64,000 nucleotides of DNA. Origin: JAGDZR01 sp049115695 (GTDB taxonomy: Bacteria > Bacteroidota > Bacteroidia > Cytophagales > Cyclobacteriaceae). The stretch covers positions 124,001 to 188,000 of the forward strand of contig JAGDZR010000012.1 in assembly GCA_049115695.1 (NCBI GenBank), written 5' to 3'. Numbering within the stretch: the stretch's first letter is position 1; each line of letters starts with the position of its first letter. Made by a program: the position numbers and the translations under genes. The notes under the pieces were generated by a model, which did no database searches, was not told the DNA's origin, and was given only the letters and a program-made list of their open reading frames with translations. Positions 1 to 7,173 of this stretch are shown here, piece by piece.

Positions 1-1
1 T

Positions 2-1813
2 AAAAGAATTATTTCCAAGCAGGAACTCGGTGAAAACTGTGTGCTTGGTCTGGCGACAGGTTCGTCCCCAAAGTCTGTTTATAAAGAACTGATCCGCATG
101 CACCGAGAGGAAGGGCTCAGTTTTAAGAATGTGATCACATTCAACCTAGACGAGTATTACCCAATGCCTCCTGATGCCCTGCAGAGTTATGTAAGGTTTA
201 TGAATGAGCAATTGTTCGATCATGTAGATATTCCAAAGGAGAACATCCACATTCCGAATGGAAGTCTTGATAAAAGTGATGTTCAGTCATTCTGTCAGAC
301 ATATGAGGAGAAAATTGAGAAGTATGGAGGTTTGGATATTCAGATACTCGGAATTGGGCGTACGGGGCATATAGGATTTAACGAACCTGGATCGTCTCTT
401 CAGTCTACCACACGCATGATCAACCTGGATCACATCACCAGAATTGATGCAGCCAGTGATTTCTTTGGCGAAGAAAACGTTCCGGTTAAGGCCATTACAA
501 TGGGAATTGGAACCATACTTAAGGCCAGAAGAATTATCATAATGGCCTGGGGAGAGGGCAAAGCAAAAATTTGTCAGCATGCAATTGAAGAAGAAGTAAG
601 TGATAGCGTTCCAGCAACCTATTTGCAGTATCACGCGAACACCACGTTTGTAGTTGATAGTCCGGCAGGAGCTGAGCTGACTCGTCTCAAAACGCCATGG
701 GTACTGGGTAGTATTGATTGGACCGATGAGCTCAAAAAGCGTGCTGTCATTTGGTTGAGTGATAAAATGTCAAAACCAGTATTGAAACTGACAGATAGAG
801 AGTATAGTGACAATGGAATGAGTGATTTGATCCTGGATGAAGGACCGGCTTACAATATCAACATCAGAATTTTCAACGAATTGCAGCATACCATCACTGG
901 CTGGCCAGGAGGTAAACCAAATGTGGATGATACCTATCGGCCAGAAAGGGCTGCACCTGCCAGGAAAACCGTACTATTATTTAGCCCACACCCAGATGAT
1001 GATGTAATCTCAATGGGTGGAACATTCATTCGGTTGGTTGATCAGGGGCATGATGTGCATGTGGCTTACCAGACATCTGGAAACATCGCTGTATTCGATG
1101 AAGATGTGATCAGGTTTGCGGATTTCTTTCAGGATTTTGATGGGGTTTATAACAAAGATCGTAAATCCAAAAAATCAATATACGAGGAGGTCAAAGAAGC
1201 CATCAGGAATAAAAATCCAGGCGATGTAGATGCGCCTATCGTTCAGGACATCAAAGCATTGATCAGAAGGAGTGAGGCCAAAGCTGGTTGTAGATATGTA
1301 GGCATTCCAGACGAAAACATGCATTTCATGAACATGCCATTTTACGAGACTGGGACGATTGAGAAAAATCCAATTGGGCCAGAGGATGTTCAAATTACAG
1401 CTGAATTAATCAGGAGGATACAACCTCATCAGATATACGCTGCTGGTGATTTGTCTGATCCGCATGGGACACACAGGGTATGTTTGGATGCGATCTTCCA
1501 GGCGGTTGACACTTTGAAGAGCGAAGCTTTTATGAATGACTGCTGGGTATGGTTGTATAGAGGAGCTTGGCAGGAATGGTCCATTGAAGATATCGAAATG
1601 GCTGTGCCACTAAGCCCAAGTGAGGTGCTGAGAAAGAAAAGAGCAATTTTCAAGCACCAATCTCAAAAGGACAGTGCGTTGTTCCCTGGAAATGACCCAA
1701 GAGAATTTTGGCAAAGAGCAGAGGATAGAAACAAGCTGACTGCTGAAGTCTATAATAACCTGGGATTACCCGAATATGAAGCGATGGAAGCCTTTAAGCG
1801 CTACCATTTCTAA
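2..1813 (+). CDS. nagB: Glucosamine-6-phosphate deaminase fused to PIG-L domain, 5' truncated by window
   Basis: Converts glucosamine-6-phosphate to fructose-6-phosphate and ammonia in the cytoplasm. The reading frame is open to the left edge, so the true start lies outside. A GTG at 41 is in frame, but homologous sequence continues upstream of it. The N-terminal half shows the sugar-phosphate-binding LATGSSP segment and FNLDEYYPM near nt 140-165. It also has GIGRTGHIGFNEPG near nt 350-390, where the classical enzyme has GNDGH, so the acidic residue before GH is Thr here. The C-terminal half (from about nt 960) is a PIG-L/LmbE deacetylase-like domain with SPHPDDD and DPHGTHR zinc-site motifs. 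This two-domain form is typical of Bacteroidota. A hairpin terminator follows the stop codon. The identity is secure; what the second domain does is not known from sequence. Confidence 0.95.
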   Translation, partial: KRIISKQELGENCVLGLATGSSPKSVYKELIRMHREEGLSFKNVITFNLDEYYPMPPDALQSYVRFMNEQLFDHVDIPKENIHIPNGSLDKSDVQSFCQTYEEKIEKYGGLDIQILGIGRTGHIGFNEPGSSLQSTTRMINLDHITRIDAASDFFGEENVPVKAITMGIGTILKARRIIIMAWGEGKAKICQHAIEEEVSDSVPATYLQYHANTTFVVDSPAGAELTRLKTPWVLGSIDWTDELKKRAVIWLSDKMSKPVLKLTDREYSDNGMSDLILDEGPAYNINIRIFNELQHTITGWPGGKPNVDDTYRPERAAPARKTVLLFSPHPDDDVISMGGTFIRLVDQGHDVHVAYQTSGNIAVFDEDVIRFADFFQDFDGVYNKDRKSKKSIYEEVKEAIRNKNPGDVDAPIVQDIKALIRRSEAKAGCRYVGIPDENMHFMNMPFYETGTIEKNPIGPEDVQITAELIRRIQPHQIYAAGDLSDPHGTHRVCLDAIFQAVDTLKSEAFMNDCWVWLYRGAWQEWSIEDIEMAVPLSPSEVLRKKRAIFKHQSQKDSALFPGNDPREFWQRAEDRNKLTAEVYNNLGLPEYEAMEAFKRYHF

Positions 1814-1841
1814 AACAATACTTCTTTTTACTTTTAATGAG

Positions 1842-1872
1842 CAGCCGGGAACCAGTGGTCCGGCTGTTTTTT
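1842..1872 (+). terminator. Rho-independent terminator after nagB
   Basis: The arms CAGCCGG and CCGGCTG (1842-1848, 1860-1866) form a 7-bp stem followed directly by six T. It lies 29 nt after the nagB stop codon and before the convergent dehydrogenase gene. Confidence 0.8.
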
Positions 1873-1925
1873 GTGAACAACATAATTTCAGAGAGCGTTC
1901 ATCTCGGTAAAACTTTCAATGCAGT

Positions 1926-2813
1926 TTAGATGAACCTGTCGCTTACTACCAACTCCTTGCTGCCTGCTGTGTATTTGTAAAAACCCTCGCCAGTTTTAGC
2001 TCCCAGATATCCTGCGGTGACCATGTTGATCAATAGCGGGCATGGACGATATTTTGAATCTCCCAAACCTTTATGCAATACACGCATGATGGAAAGACAT
2101 ACGTCTAGTCCAATGAAATCGGCCAGTTGCAAGGGTCCCATAGGATGGGCCATACCCAGTTTCATGACTGTATCAATTTCTTCAACGCCAGCAACACCTT
2201 CATAAAGCGAGTAGATGGCTTCATTGATCATCGGCATTAAAATACGATTGGCAACAAAGCCAGGGTAATCGTTTACCTCTGTTGGTATTTTGCTAAGCTT
2301 CTTGCTTAAGTCCATTACCGTCTCAGTAGTCTCATCAGAGGTAGCATACCCTCTAATTACTTCCACTAACTTCATCACGGGAACAGGATTCATAAAATGC
2401 ATCCCTATTACCTTGTCCGGCCGAGAAGTTTGAGCTGCTATTTTGGTAATGGAGATAGAAGAGGTATTGGTAGAAAGGATACAATGTTCAGGAGCAGCAG
2501 CATCCATTTCCTGAAATATTTTTGATTTGATTTCAAAATTCTCAGTAGCAGCCTCAACGATCAAGTCACTGTCTTTTACCGCCTCTTTCATGATGTTATT
2601 GGTCTTGATGCGATCTAGTGTTGCCGCTTTGTCAGCTGCAGAAATTAGTTCCTTTTTGATCTGACGATCAAGGTTTTTTTCGATAGTAATGAGGGCCTTG
2701 TCAAGTGCATGTTGGTTGATGTCAATGAGGGTTACGTCATAGCCGCTTTGAGCAAATACGTGTGCAATGCCATTGCCCATTGTACCAGAACCTATAACAG
2801 AGATGTTTTTCAT
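1926..2813 (-). CDS. 3-hydroxybutyryl-CoA / 3-hydroxyacyl-CoA dehydrogenase
   Basis: NAD-dependent oxidation of (S)-3-hydroxyacyl-CoA, or the reverse reduction of acetoacetyl-CoA, in the cytoplasm. At 295 residues it has the stand-alone Hbd/PaaH length. The Rossmann fold shows GSGTMG at residues 8-13. The catalytic His is in GMHFMNP (about His139), followed by VPVMKLVEVI with the partner Glu, and NDYPGFVANR starts the C-terminal helical domain near residue 181. The start is an ATG. It lies 14 nt downstream of the amylase lipoprotein gene on the same strand, so the two may share a transcript, though no pathway link is evident. Paralogues used in beta-oxidation, phenylacetate or butanoate metabolism cannot be told apart here. 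Confidence 0.93.
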   Translation of the reverse strand: MKNISVIGSGTMGNGIAHVFAQSGYDVTLIDINQHALDKALITIEKNLDRQIKKELISAADKAATLDRIKTNNIMKEAVKDSDLIVEAATENFEIKSKIFQEMDAAAPEHCILSTNTSSISITKIAAQTSRPDKVIGMHFMNPVPVMKLVEVIRGYATSDETTETVMDLSKKLSKIPTEVNDYPGFVANRILMPMINEAIYSLYEGVAGVEEIDTVMKLGMAHPMGPLQLADFIGLDVCLSIMRVLHKGLGDSKYRPCPLLINMVTAGYLGAKTGEGFYKYTAGSKELVVSDRFI

Positions 2814-2827
2814 TTTCGGGGGTATAA

Positions 2828-4663
2828 TTATCGTTTATCTGCTTTGATTTCCAAAACTACACAATTGAGTGGTCTGGCATTGATTTCAAGTTGACTTGGA
2901 ACAGAGTAGTCCATAAGCGAGGACCGTTCCACTGCATATTGTGAAAGGTTACCACGAATGAATTGCAAATTGTCACTTGAAATTCCCATTGCCTCCCAAG
3001 CTTCCTTCGGTATTTTAATTTTTACCTGTTCCTGCTCTGTGGAGAAATTGATGACGAACAATAAAGCCTGACCATCATGATGCCTCAGAAAGCTGTATAT
3101 GCTATTTGAATAGCCGGTATATTGATCATTTCTATTGAAGTAATGAAGATCAAAAAAGGCTCCTTCTTTTATGGCTGGTTCACTGTTGGCTGCTCTGAGA
3201 ATTTGTCGGTATTGTTCCTTGAGTGCTTTTTGGTCCTTGCTCAGTAATCCTCCATCATATTTTCCTTCGTTGATAAACTTGACATGTTCAGGAACGCTCC
3301 AGTAATCAAATATGGTAGTACGTCCATCGTCACTGGCAAAGCCTGAATATCCTGCTCCAGGCTCTCCAATATCCTGACCAAAATACATCATCACTGGCCC
3401 TTTGTGCATAAAAGTGGTAGCTGCCATCATAGGCAGGCCTTTCCACATATCTCCTGCAAAATCAGGTGAGGCGATGCGCTGCTCATCATGGTTTTCCAGA
3501 AATCGGAGCATGTAGTCACTAATGCCTTCCTGTCTTTGCCAGATAGTGGTGATATCATCAGTGGTTGCGCGTCCTTGAATGATATGCTTCAGGGTGTCAT
3601 ACATTTCCACCTTGTCGTACAGATAGTCAAACCCACCTGTAAATAGGTAATCGCGGTAAGCATTTGGATTGTAGATCTCAGCAATGAAAATGATCTCAGG
3701 GAATTGTTGTTTCATCTCATTGGTAATCCAATGCCAAAACTCAACAGGCACCATTTCAGCCATGTCACATCTGAAGCCGTCGACTCCTTTCTCAGCCCAA
3801 TAGGTAAGTATCTCTTTTACCTTGAGCCATGTGTCGGGAATAGGGTCAAAATATCGAGTCCTGTCATTTTGATAATCAAGGCCATAATTAAGTTTGATGG
3901 TTTCAAACCAATCATTCACAGATGGAGTAGGAGAGAATACGTCGTTACCTGAGACCTTGGCAGGTGATTCAGCGAATTTGCCATTTTTGGTTGGAAATTC
4001 ATCTTCTCCCAATGAGTTGTATCCTTCAGGAACTTCGAAATCAGCTCCATTCAAGTAGTAGAAATTGTTAGCAGGATCGAAGTTTTTACTGGTATCATCA
4101 TCTGCGCCAAAATCAACAACACCTGCTGGTTTGGCATCTGATTGGTAACCCCTGGCTACATGGTTGGGAACAAAGTCAATGACCACCTTCAGACCTTTGC
4201 CCTGGGTGCGCTTGATGAGCTGTTCAAATTCCTTGATTCGGTTAGGAACGTCGATGGCCAGGTCTGGATTTACGTCATAGTAATCTTTGATGGCATATGG
4301 AGACCCTGCACGTCCTTTGACCACATCAGCATCGTCTAATGGAATGTCAAATTGAGTATAATCGGTCAGTACAGCATGTTCTATAGCGCCTGTGTACCAA
4401 ACATGGGTATAGCCCATGTCTTTGAGATCTTGAAGGGCTGCATCGTTGATGTCATTGAATTTCCCAACACCATTTTCATCCAACGTGCCCCAGGGTTTGT
4501 TGGTCGTGTTGGTGTTGCCAAAAAGTCGGGTCATCATTTGGTAAAGCACCACTCTTTGGTTGTTCGTTTTCATGGATTGGATTGTTTTTTCTTCTTTGAC
4601 ATCCGGTGAGCATGAGGCTAGCAGGGAGATGATAGCCATCAGTCCAGCTGATAAATTCTTCAT
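2828..4663 (-). CDS. Alpha-amylase family GH13 lipoprotein
   Basis: Predicted alpha-glucan hydrolase of the cell envelope. The N-terminus is a lipoprotein signal peptide with a lipobox ending LLASC (Cys about residue 17), so the mature enzyme is lipid-anchored. All four GH13 signatures are visible: DFVPNH (region I), GFRCDMAEM with the nucleophile near Asp299, IAEIYNP with the acid/base near Glu328, and FLENHDEQR with the transition-state Asp near 392. The C-terminal ~80 residues look like the usual beta-sandwich domain C. No SusC/SusD pair is adjacent, so this is not a standard Sus-type locus. It could supply oligosaccharides to the GH31/MFS/MalQ operon at 18.3-24.7 kb, but that is inference. 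Exact specificity (amylase, neopullulanase or other) is open. Confidence 0.9.
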   Translation of the reverse strand: MKNLSAGLMAIISLLASCSPDVKEEKTIQSMKTNNQRVVLYQMMTRLFGNTNTTNKPWGTLDENGVGKFNDINDAALQDLKDMGYTHVWYTGAIEHAVLTDYTQFDIPLDDADVVKGRAGSPYAIKDYYDVNPDLAIDVPNRIKEFEQLIKRTQGKGLKVVIDFVPNHVARGYQSDAKPAGVVDFGADDDTSKNFDPANNFYYLNGADFEVPEGYNSLGEDEFPTKNGKFAESPAKVSGNDVFSPTPSVNDWFETIKLNYGLDYQNDRTRYFDPIPDTWLKVKEILTYWAEKGVDGFRCDMAEMVPVEFWHWITNEMKQQFPEIIFIAEIYNPNAYRDYLFTGGFDYLYDKVEMYDTLKHIIQGRATTDDITTIWQRQEGISDYMLRFLENHDEQRIASPDFAGDMWKGLPMMAATTFMHKGPVMMYFGQDIGEPGAGYSGFASDDGRTTIFDYWSVPEHVKFINEGKYDGGLLSKDQKALKEQYRQILRAANSEPAIKEGAFFDLHYFNRNDQYTGYSNSIYSFLRHHDGQALLFVINFSTEQEQVKIKIPKEAWEAMGISSDNLQFIRGNLSQYAVERSSLMDYSVPSQLEINARPLNCVVLEIKADKR

Positions 4664-4809
4664 GCAGCGAATTTACTTGTAAATCCTTCTCAATTTGATT
4701 TTTTAAGAGACAATCCACGCAAACCTTTGCGAAGAAAGTGGTGTCAGAGGAGATGTTTCAGCGGCCGCCTTTTTGTAATCATATCCATTTATGTTCCCTG
4801 TTCTTATTC

Positions 4810-4841
4810 AAAAAAATACCCGAAGCGCAATCTTCGGGTAT
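4810..4841 (-). terminator. Rho-independent terminator after the DUF2892 gene
   Basis: The perfect 10-bp arms ATACCCGAAG and CTTCGGGTAT (4816-4825, 4832-4841) enclose a 6-nt loop. On the minus strand a T-run follows. It lies 10 nt beyond the stop codon of the small membrane protein. Confidence 0.85.
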
Positions 4842-4851
4842 TGATGAAAAT

Positions 4852-5061
4852 TCAGTCATTTGTTGCGGGACAGGTTCTAAGTCCAACCAGGGTATATAGT
4901 GGACAAAAGCTAACCAGACTTGTTAACAGAAATATGCCTCCTAAGATTAAAAGTACTATTCCTAAAGTTCCAGTTACAGTTCCCGAAAAATACAATACAG
5001 CAAAAATAGCGGTCAAAATGATTCTTATGACTTTGTCCGCAGACCCCATGTTCTTTTTCAT
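4852..5061 (-). CDS. DUF2892 (YgaP-type transmembrane) small membrane protein
   Basis: A 69-residue protein with two hydrophobic segments (about residues 14-30 and 33-50). It fits the inner-membrane DUF2892 family that is often found beside rhodanese or sulfur genes and Crp/Fnr regulators. The N-terminal KNMGSADKVIRIILTAI and the later FCPLYTLVGLRTC segments are characteristic. Two cysteines sit in the C-terminal part. It follows the 32-residue ORF by 5 nt and is closed by a strong terminator, so the two form a short operon behind the Crp/Fnr gene. Its molecular function is unknown. Confidence 0.8.
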   Translation of the reverse strand: MKKNMGSADKVIRIILTAIFAVLYFSGTVTGTLGIVLLILGGIFLLTSLVSFCPLYTLVGLRTCPATND

Positions 5062-5066
5062 GATTT

Positions 5067-5165
5067 TTAGTTTTTATAATGCTCAAACAATAGAACAATG
5101 CCTGAAATAAGGGTTACGCAAATAATGCAGACTAAAACCAATTTCAAGAGCTTGTTCCTTATCAT
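5067..5165 (-). CDS. Small hydrophobic protein, 32 residues, upstream of DUF2892 gene
   Basis: An ATG-initiated ORF of 32 codons. A basic N-terminus (MIRNKLLK) is followed by one hydrophobic stretch of about 18 residues (LVLVCIICVTLISGIVLL) and a short polar tail (FEHYKN). That is the layout of a single-pass small membrane protein. It ends 5 nt before the DUF2892 start and begins about 34 nt downstream of the palindrome at 5199-5215. This arrangement supports a translated two-gene unit, but without homologues the evidence is position and composition only. It could also be a leader peptide. Confidence 0.5.
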   Translation of the reverse strand: MIRNKLLKLVLVCIICVTLISGIVLLFEHYKN

Positions 5166-5198
5166 GTAGCTAAATTAAATACTACATGGGTGCTTTAG

Positions 5199-5215
5199 CA
5201 GTGACTAAAGTCACA
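5199..5215. promoter_or_regulatory. CRP-like palindromic operator
   Basis: Read on the minus strand the site is TGTGACTTTAGTCACTG: perfect 6-bp arms GTGACT/AGTCAC around TT, matching the CRP form TGTGA-N6-TCAC. It sits between the Crp/Fnr stop codon and the small membrane-protein pair, about 42 nt upstream of that ATG. A TAATTTAG box, close to TAnnTTTG, lies between them. The adjacent regulator has CRP-type contact residues, so it is the natural candidate ligand. Confidence 0.6.
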
Positions 5216-5217
5216 CC

Positions 5218-5850
5218 TTACAAAATTTCTATACCCTGTCGGTTTTGGAGGATTAGTTTTTCCGATTCCAATTTTTTGATGATTCTTGAAATTACTTCTC
5301 GTGAAGTTCCAAGTTCAGTAGCAATTTGACGATGCGAAATTTTGATCGGATTTGTTTTGGTAACCTCCATTCTCTCGGTCAGATACTTCAGTAACCTGGT
5401 ATCGAGTTTGTCAAATACTACGTGTTGGATTGTTTCCAAAAGGTCTCCATATCTAGCGTTGAATTGCATGAAAAAGAGGGTGTTGAGCTCGGGATACTTA
5501 TTCCTCCATTCAGCCAATTTGTCGCTAGGGATCAGAAGGATTTCAGATGTTTCCTCAACTTTTGCAAAGACTTGACTGGGTCCGTTTTGAATGCTAGAAG
5601 CAAATGACATGACACAACTTTCGTTTTGCTTTATATAGTAAAGTAGCAGTTCTTTGTCTTGATAGCGCTTAAAGACTTTTATCAACCCTGAAATAACAAC
5701 CGGTACAAGTTTGATGTATTGACCTTCTCTCAGGATTTCGATCCCTGGCTTAAATGTTTCTACCTTAGAATGCTCAATTAGTTCATTTCTGAGTGCTTCG
5801 CTTAGATTGTTTAGTATGCTTTTCAGCTCATTGCTATTGGTTCGAATCAT
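5218..5850 (-). CDS. Crp/Fnr family transcriptional regulator
   Basis: A 210-residue one-component regulator with an N-terminal cyclic-nucleotide-binding-like beta-barrel (about residues 20-120), a dimer helix and a C-terminal winged helix (about 150-205). The recognition helix reads TSREVISRIIKKLE. It contains the R-E-x-x-x-R pattern with which E. coli CRP contacts TGTGA half-sites. There is no N-terminal cysteine cluster, so an Fnr-type iron-sulfur sensor is unlikely. The cAMP-contacting Arg-Ser pair of CRP is not evident either, so the signal is unknown. A CRP-like palindrome lies 3 nt past the stop codon, in front of two small membrane-protein genes that are probable targets. Confidence 0.9.
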   Translation of the reverse strand: MIRTNSNELKSILNNLSEALRNELIEHSKVETFKPGIEILREGQYIKLVPVVISGLIKVFKRYQDKELLLYYIKQNESCVMSFASSIQNGPSQVFAKVEETSEILLIPSDKLAEWRNKYPELNTLFFMQFNARYGDLLETIQHVVFDKLDTRLLKYLTERMEVTKTNPIKISHRQIATELGTSREVISRIIKKLESEKLILQNRQGIEIL

Positions 5851-5915
5851 AAGCCAATATATTCATTCAAGAATAAAACCGTCAATGTTCTATTTTCCAG
5901 AATTTGTAATCAACC

Positions 5916-5945
5916 TTGCAAAGGCACGCCTAAAACCTACCTTTG
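5916..5945 (+). promoter_or_regulatory. Bacteroidota-type promoter of the DEAD-box helicase gene
   Basis: TTG (5916-5918), a 19-nt spacer, then TACCTTTG (5938-5945). This is an exact match to the Bacteroidota housekeeping consensus TTG-N19-TAnnTTTG. The expected transcription start near 5952 leaves a leader of about 16 nt before the ATG at 5968. Confidence 0.75.
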
Positions 5946-5967
5946 CGGGCCACAATAAATCTATTTT

Positions 5968-7104
5968 ATGTCTTTCAAAGATTTGGGGTTGGCTCCATAC
6001 TTATTAGAAACAATTTCCAAACAAGCTTTCGAAAAGCCTACTCGGATTCAGGAGCAGGCCGTACCTGTTATTCTCAAGGGAAAAGATGTATTGGGCATTG
6101 CGCCAACAGGCTCTGGTAAGACAGCATCCTATGTGTTGCCGCTCTTGCAAAATTTGCATCGCACTACCAAAACGAGAGATAGACATATAAATGTGTTGGT
6201 ATTGGTTCCAACGCGGGAATTGGCTGTTCAGGTTGAGAACGTATTTCAAACGCTTTCGGAACAATTGCCTTTTCCGTTTAAATCGATGGCCGCTTTTGGG
6301 GGTGCTTCCATCAACCCACAAATGAAGGGGATGTTCCGAGTGAATGTGTTGGTAGCTACTCCTGGGCGTTTATTGGACCTGAAGGAATCAAATGCAGTGC
6401 ATTTCGATGACCTCAATACCCTTGTGTTAGATGAAGCAGATAAGATGCTCAATCTTGGTTTTAAGAAGGAAATGGATCGGATTTTCGAGCTCTTACCACC
6501 AAAGCGTCAAAACCTGCTATTCTCAGCAACCTTAAGCCCGCAGGTGCAATCGATCGAAAGAGTTTTATTGAAGCACCCTACCGTCGTAAAAATTGATCCT
6601 GTCAAAGAGGCAATTGAATTAATCAATCAAGTGGGGTATACTGTTTCCCCGGAAAAGAAAGGTCCGTTGCTCCGACACTTGATCAAAAGTAATGATTGGA
6701 AACAGGTGTTGGTATTTACTTCCTCTGTCTATCAGGCAGATTTGGTAGCCGATAAATTGCGAAAAAATGGGATCAAAGCCCAGGCAACCCACAGTAAGAA
6801 AAGTCAAGGGAAAAGGAGTGAAACTTTAGCCGCTTTTATAGATGGAGAGCTGACAGTGTTGGTGTCAACAGATCTACTCTCAAGAGGAATTGACATTATC
6901 GATCTGCCTATCGTGATCAATTATGAGTTACCCAGGTCTCCTAAGGATTTTGTTCATCGCATTGGAAGAACGGGGCGAGCCGAGCATCCAGGTGACGCGA
7001 TCACTTTTGTGACGGAAGAGGACCAACATCATTTTCGCGTGATTCAGAAAAAGATGAAGTATCGGATGCCAATGATTGATGCTGAGAATCTGGATTTGAA
7101 ATGA
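5968..7104 (+). CDS. DEAD-box ATP-dependent RNA helicase (RhlE-like)
   Basis: An RNA helicase acting on structured RNA, for example in ribosome assembly or RNA decay. All motifs are present in order: the Q-motif region PTRIQEQAVP, APTGSGKT (motif I), PTRELA (Ia), TPGR (Ib), DEAD (II), SAT (III), then in the second RecA domain STDLLSRGID (V) and HRIGRTGR (VI). At 378 residues it is the core helicase with almost no C-terminal extension. The usual basic tail of RhlE homologues is missing, which suggests low intrinsic RNA-targeting. It is followed 69 nt later by the rapA-type gene on the same strand. Confidence 0.95.
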   Translation: MSFKDLGLAPYLLETISKQAFEKPTRIQEQAVPVILKGKDVLGIAPTGSGKTASYVLPLLQNLHRTTKTRDRHINVLVLVPTRELAVQVENVFQTLSEQLPFPFKSMAAFGGASINPQMKGMFRVNVLVATPGRLLDLKESNAVHFDDLNTLVLDEADKMLNLGFKKEMDRIFELLPPKRQNLLFSATLSPQVQSIERVLLKHPTVVKIDPVKEAIELINQVGYTVSPEKKGPLLRHLIKSNDWKQVLVFTSSVYQADLVADKLRKNGIKAQATHSKKSQGKRSETLAAFIDGELTVLVSTDLLSRGIDIIDLPIVINYELPRSPKDFVHRIGRTGRAEHPGDAITFVTEEDQHHFRVIQKKMKYRMPMIDAENLDLK

Positions 7105-7173
7105 TCGTACTACGATTGGTTAATATTTTTAAGAAATAACTTCTTGTTAAGACTGAAGGCGAAATAGCAGAAT

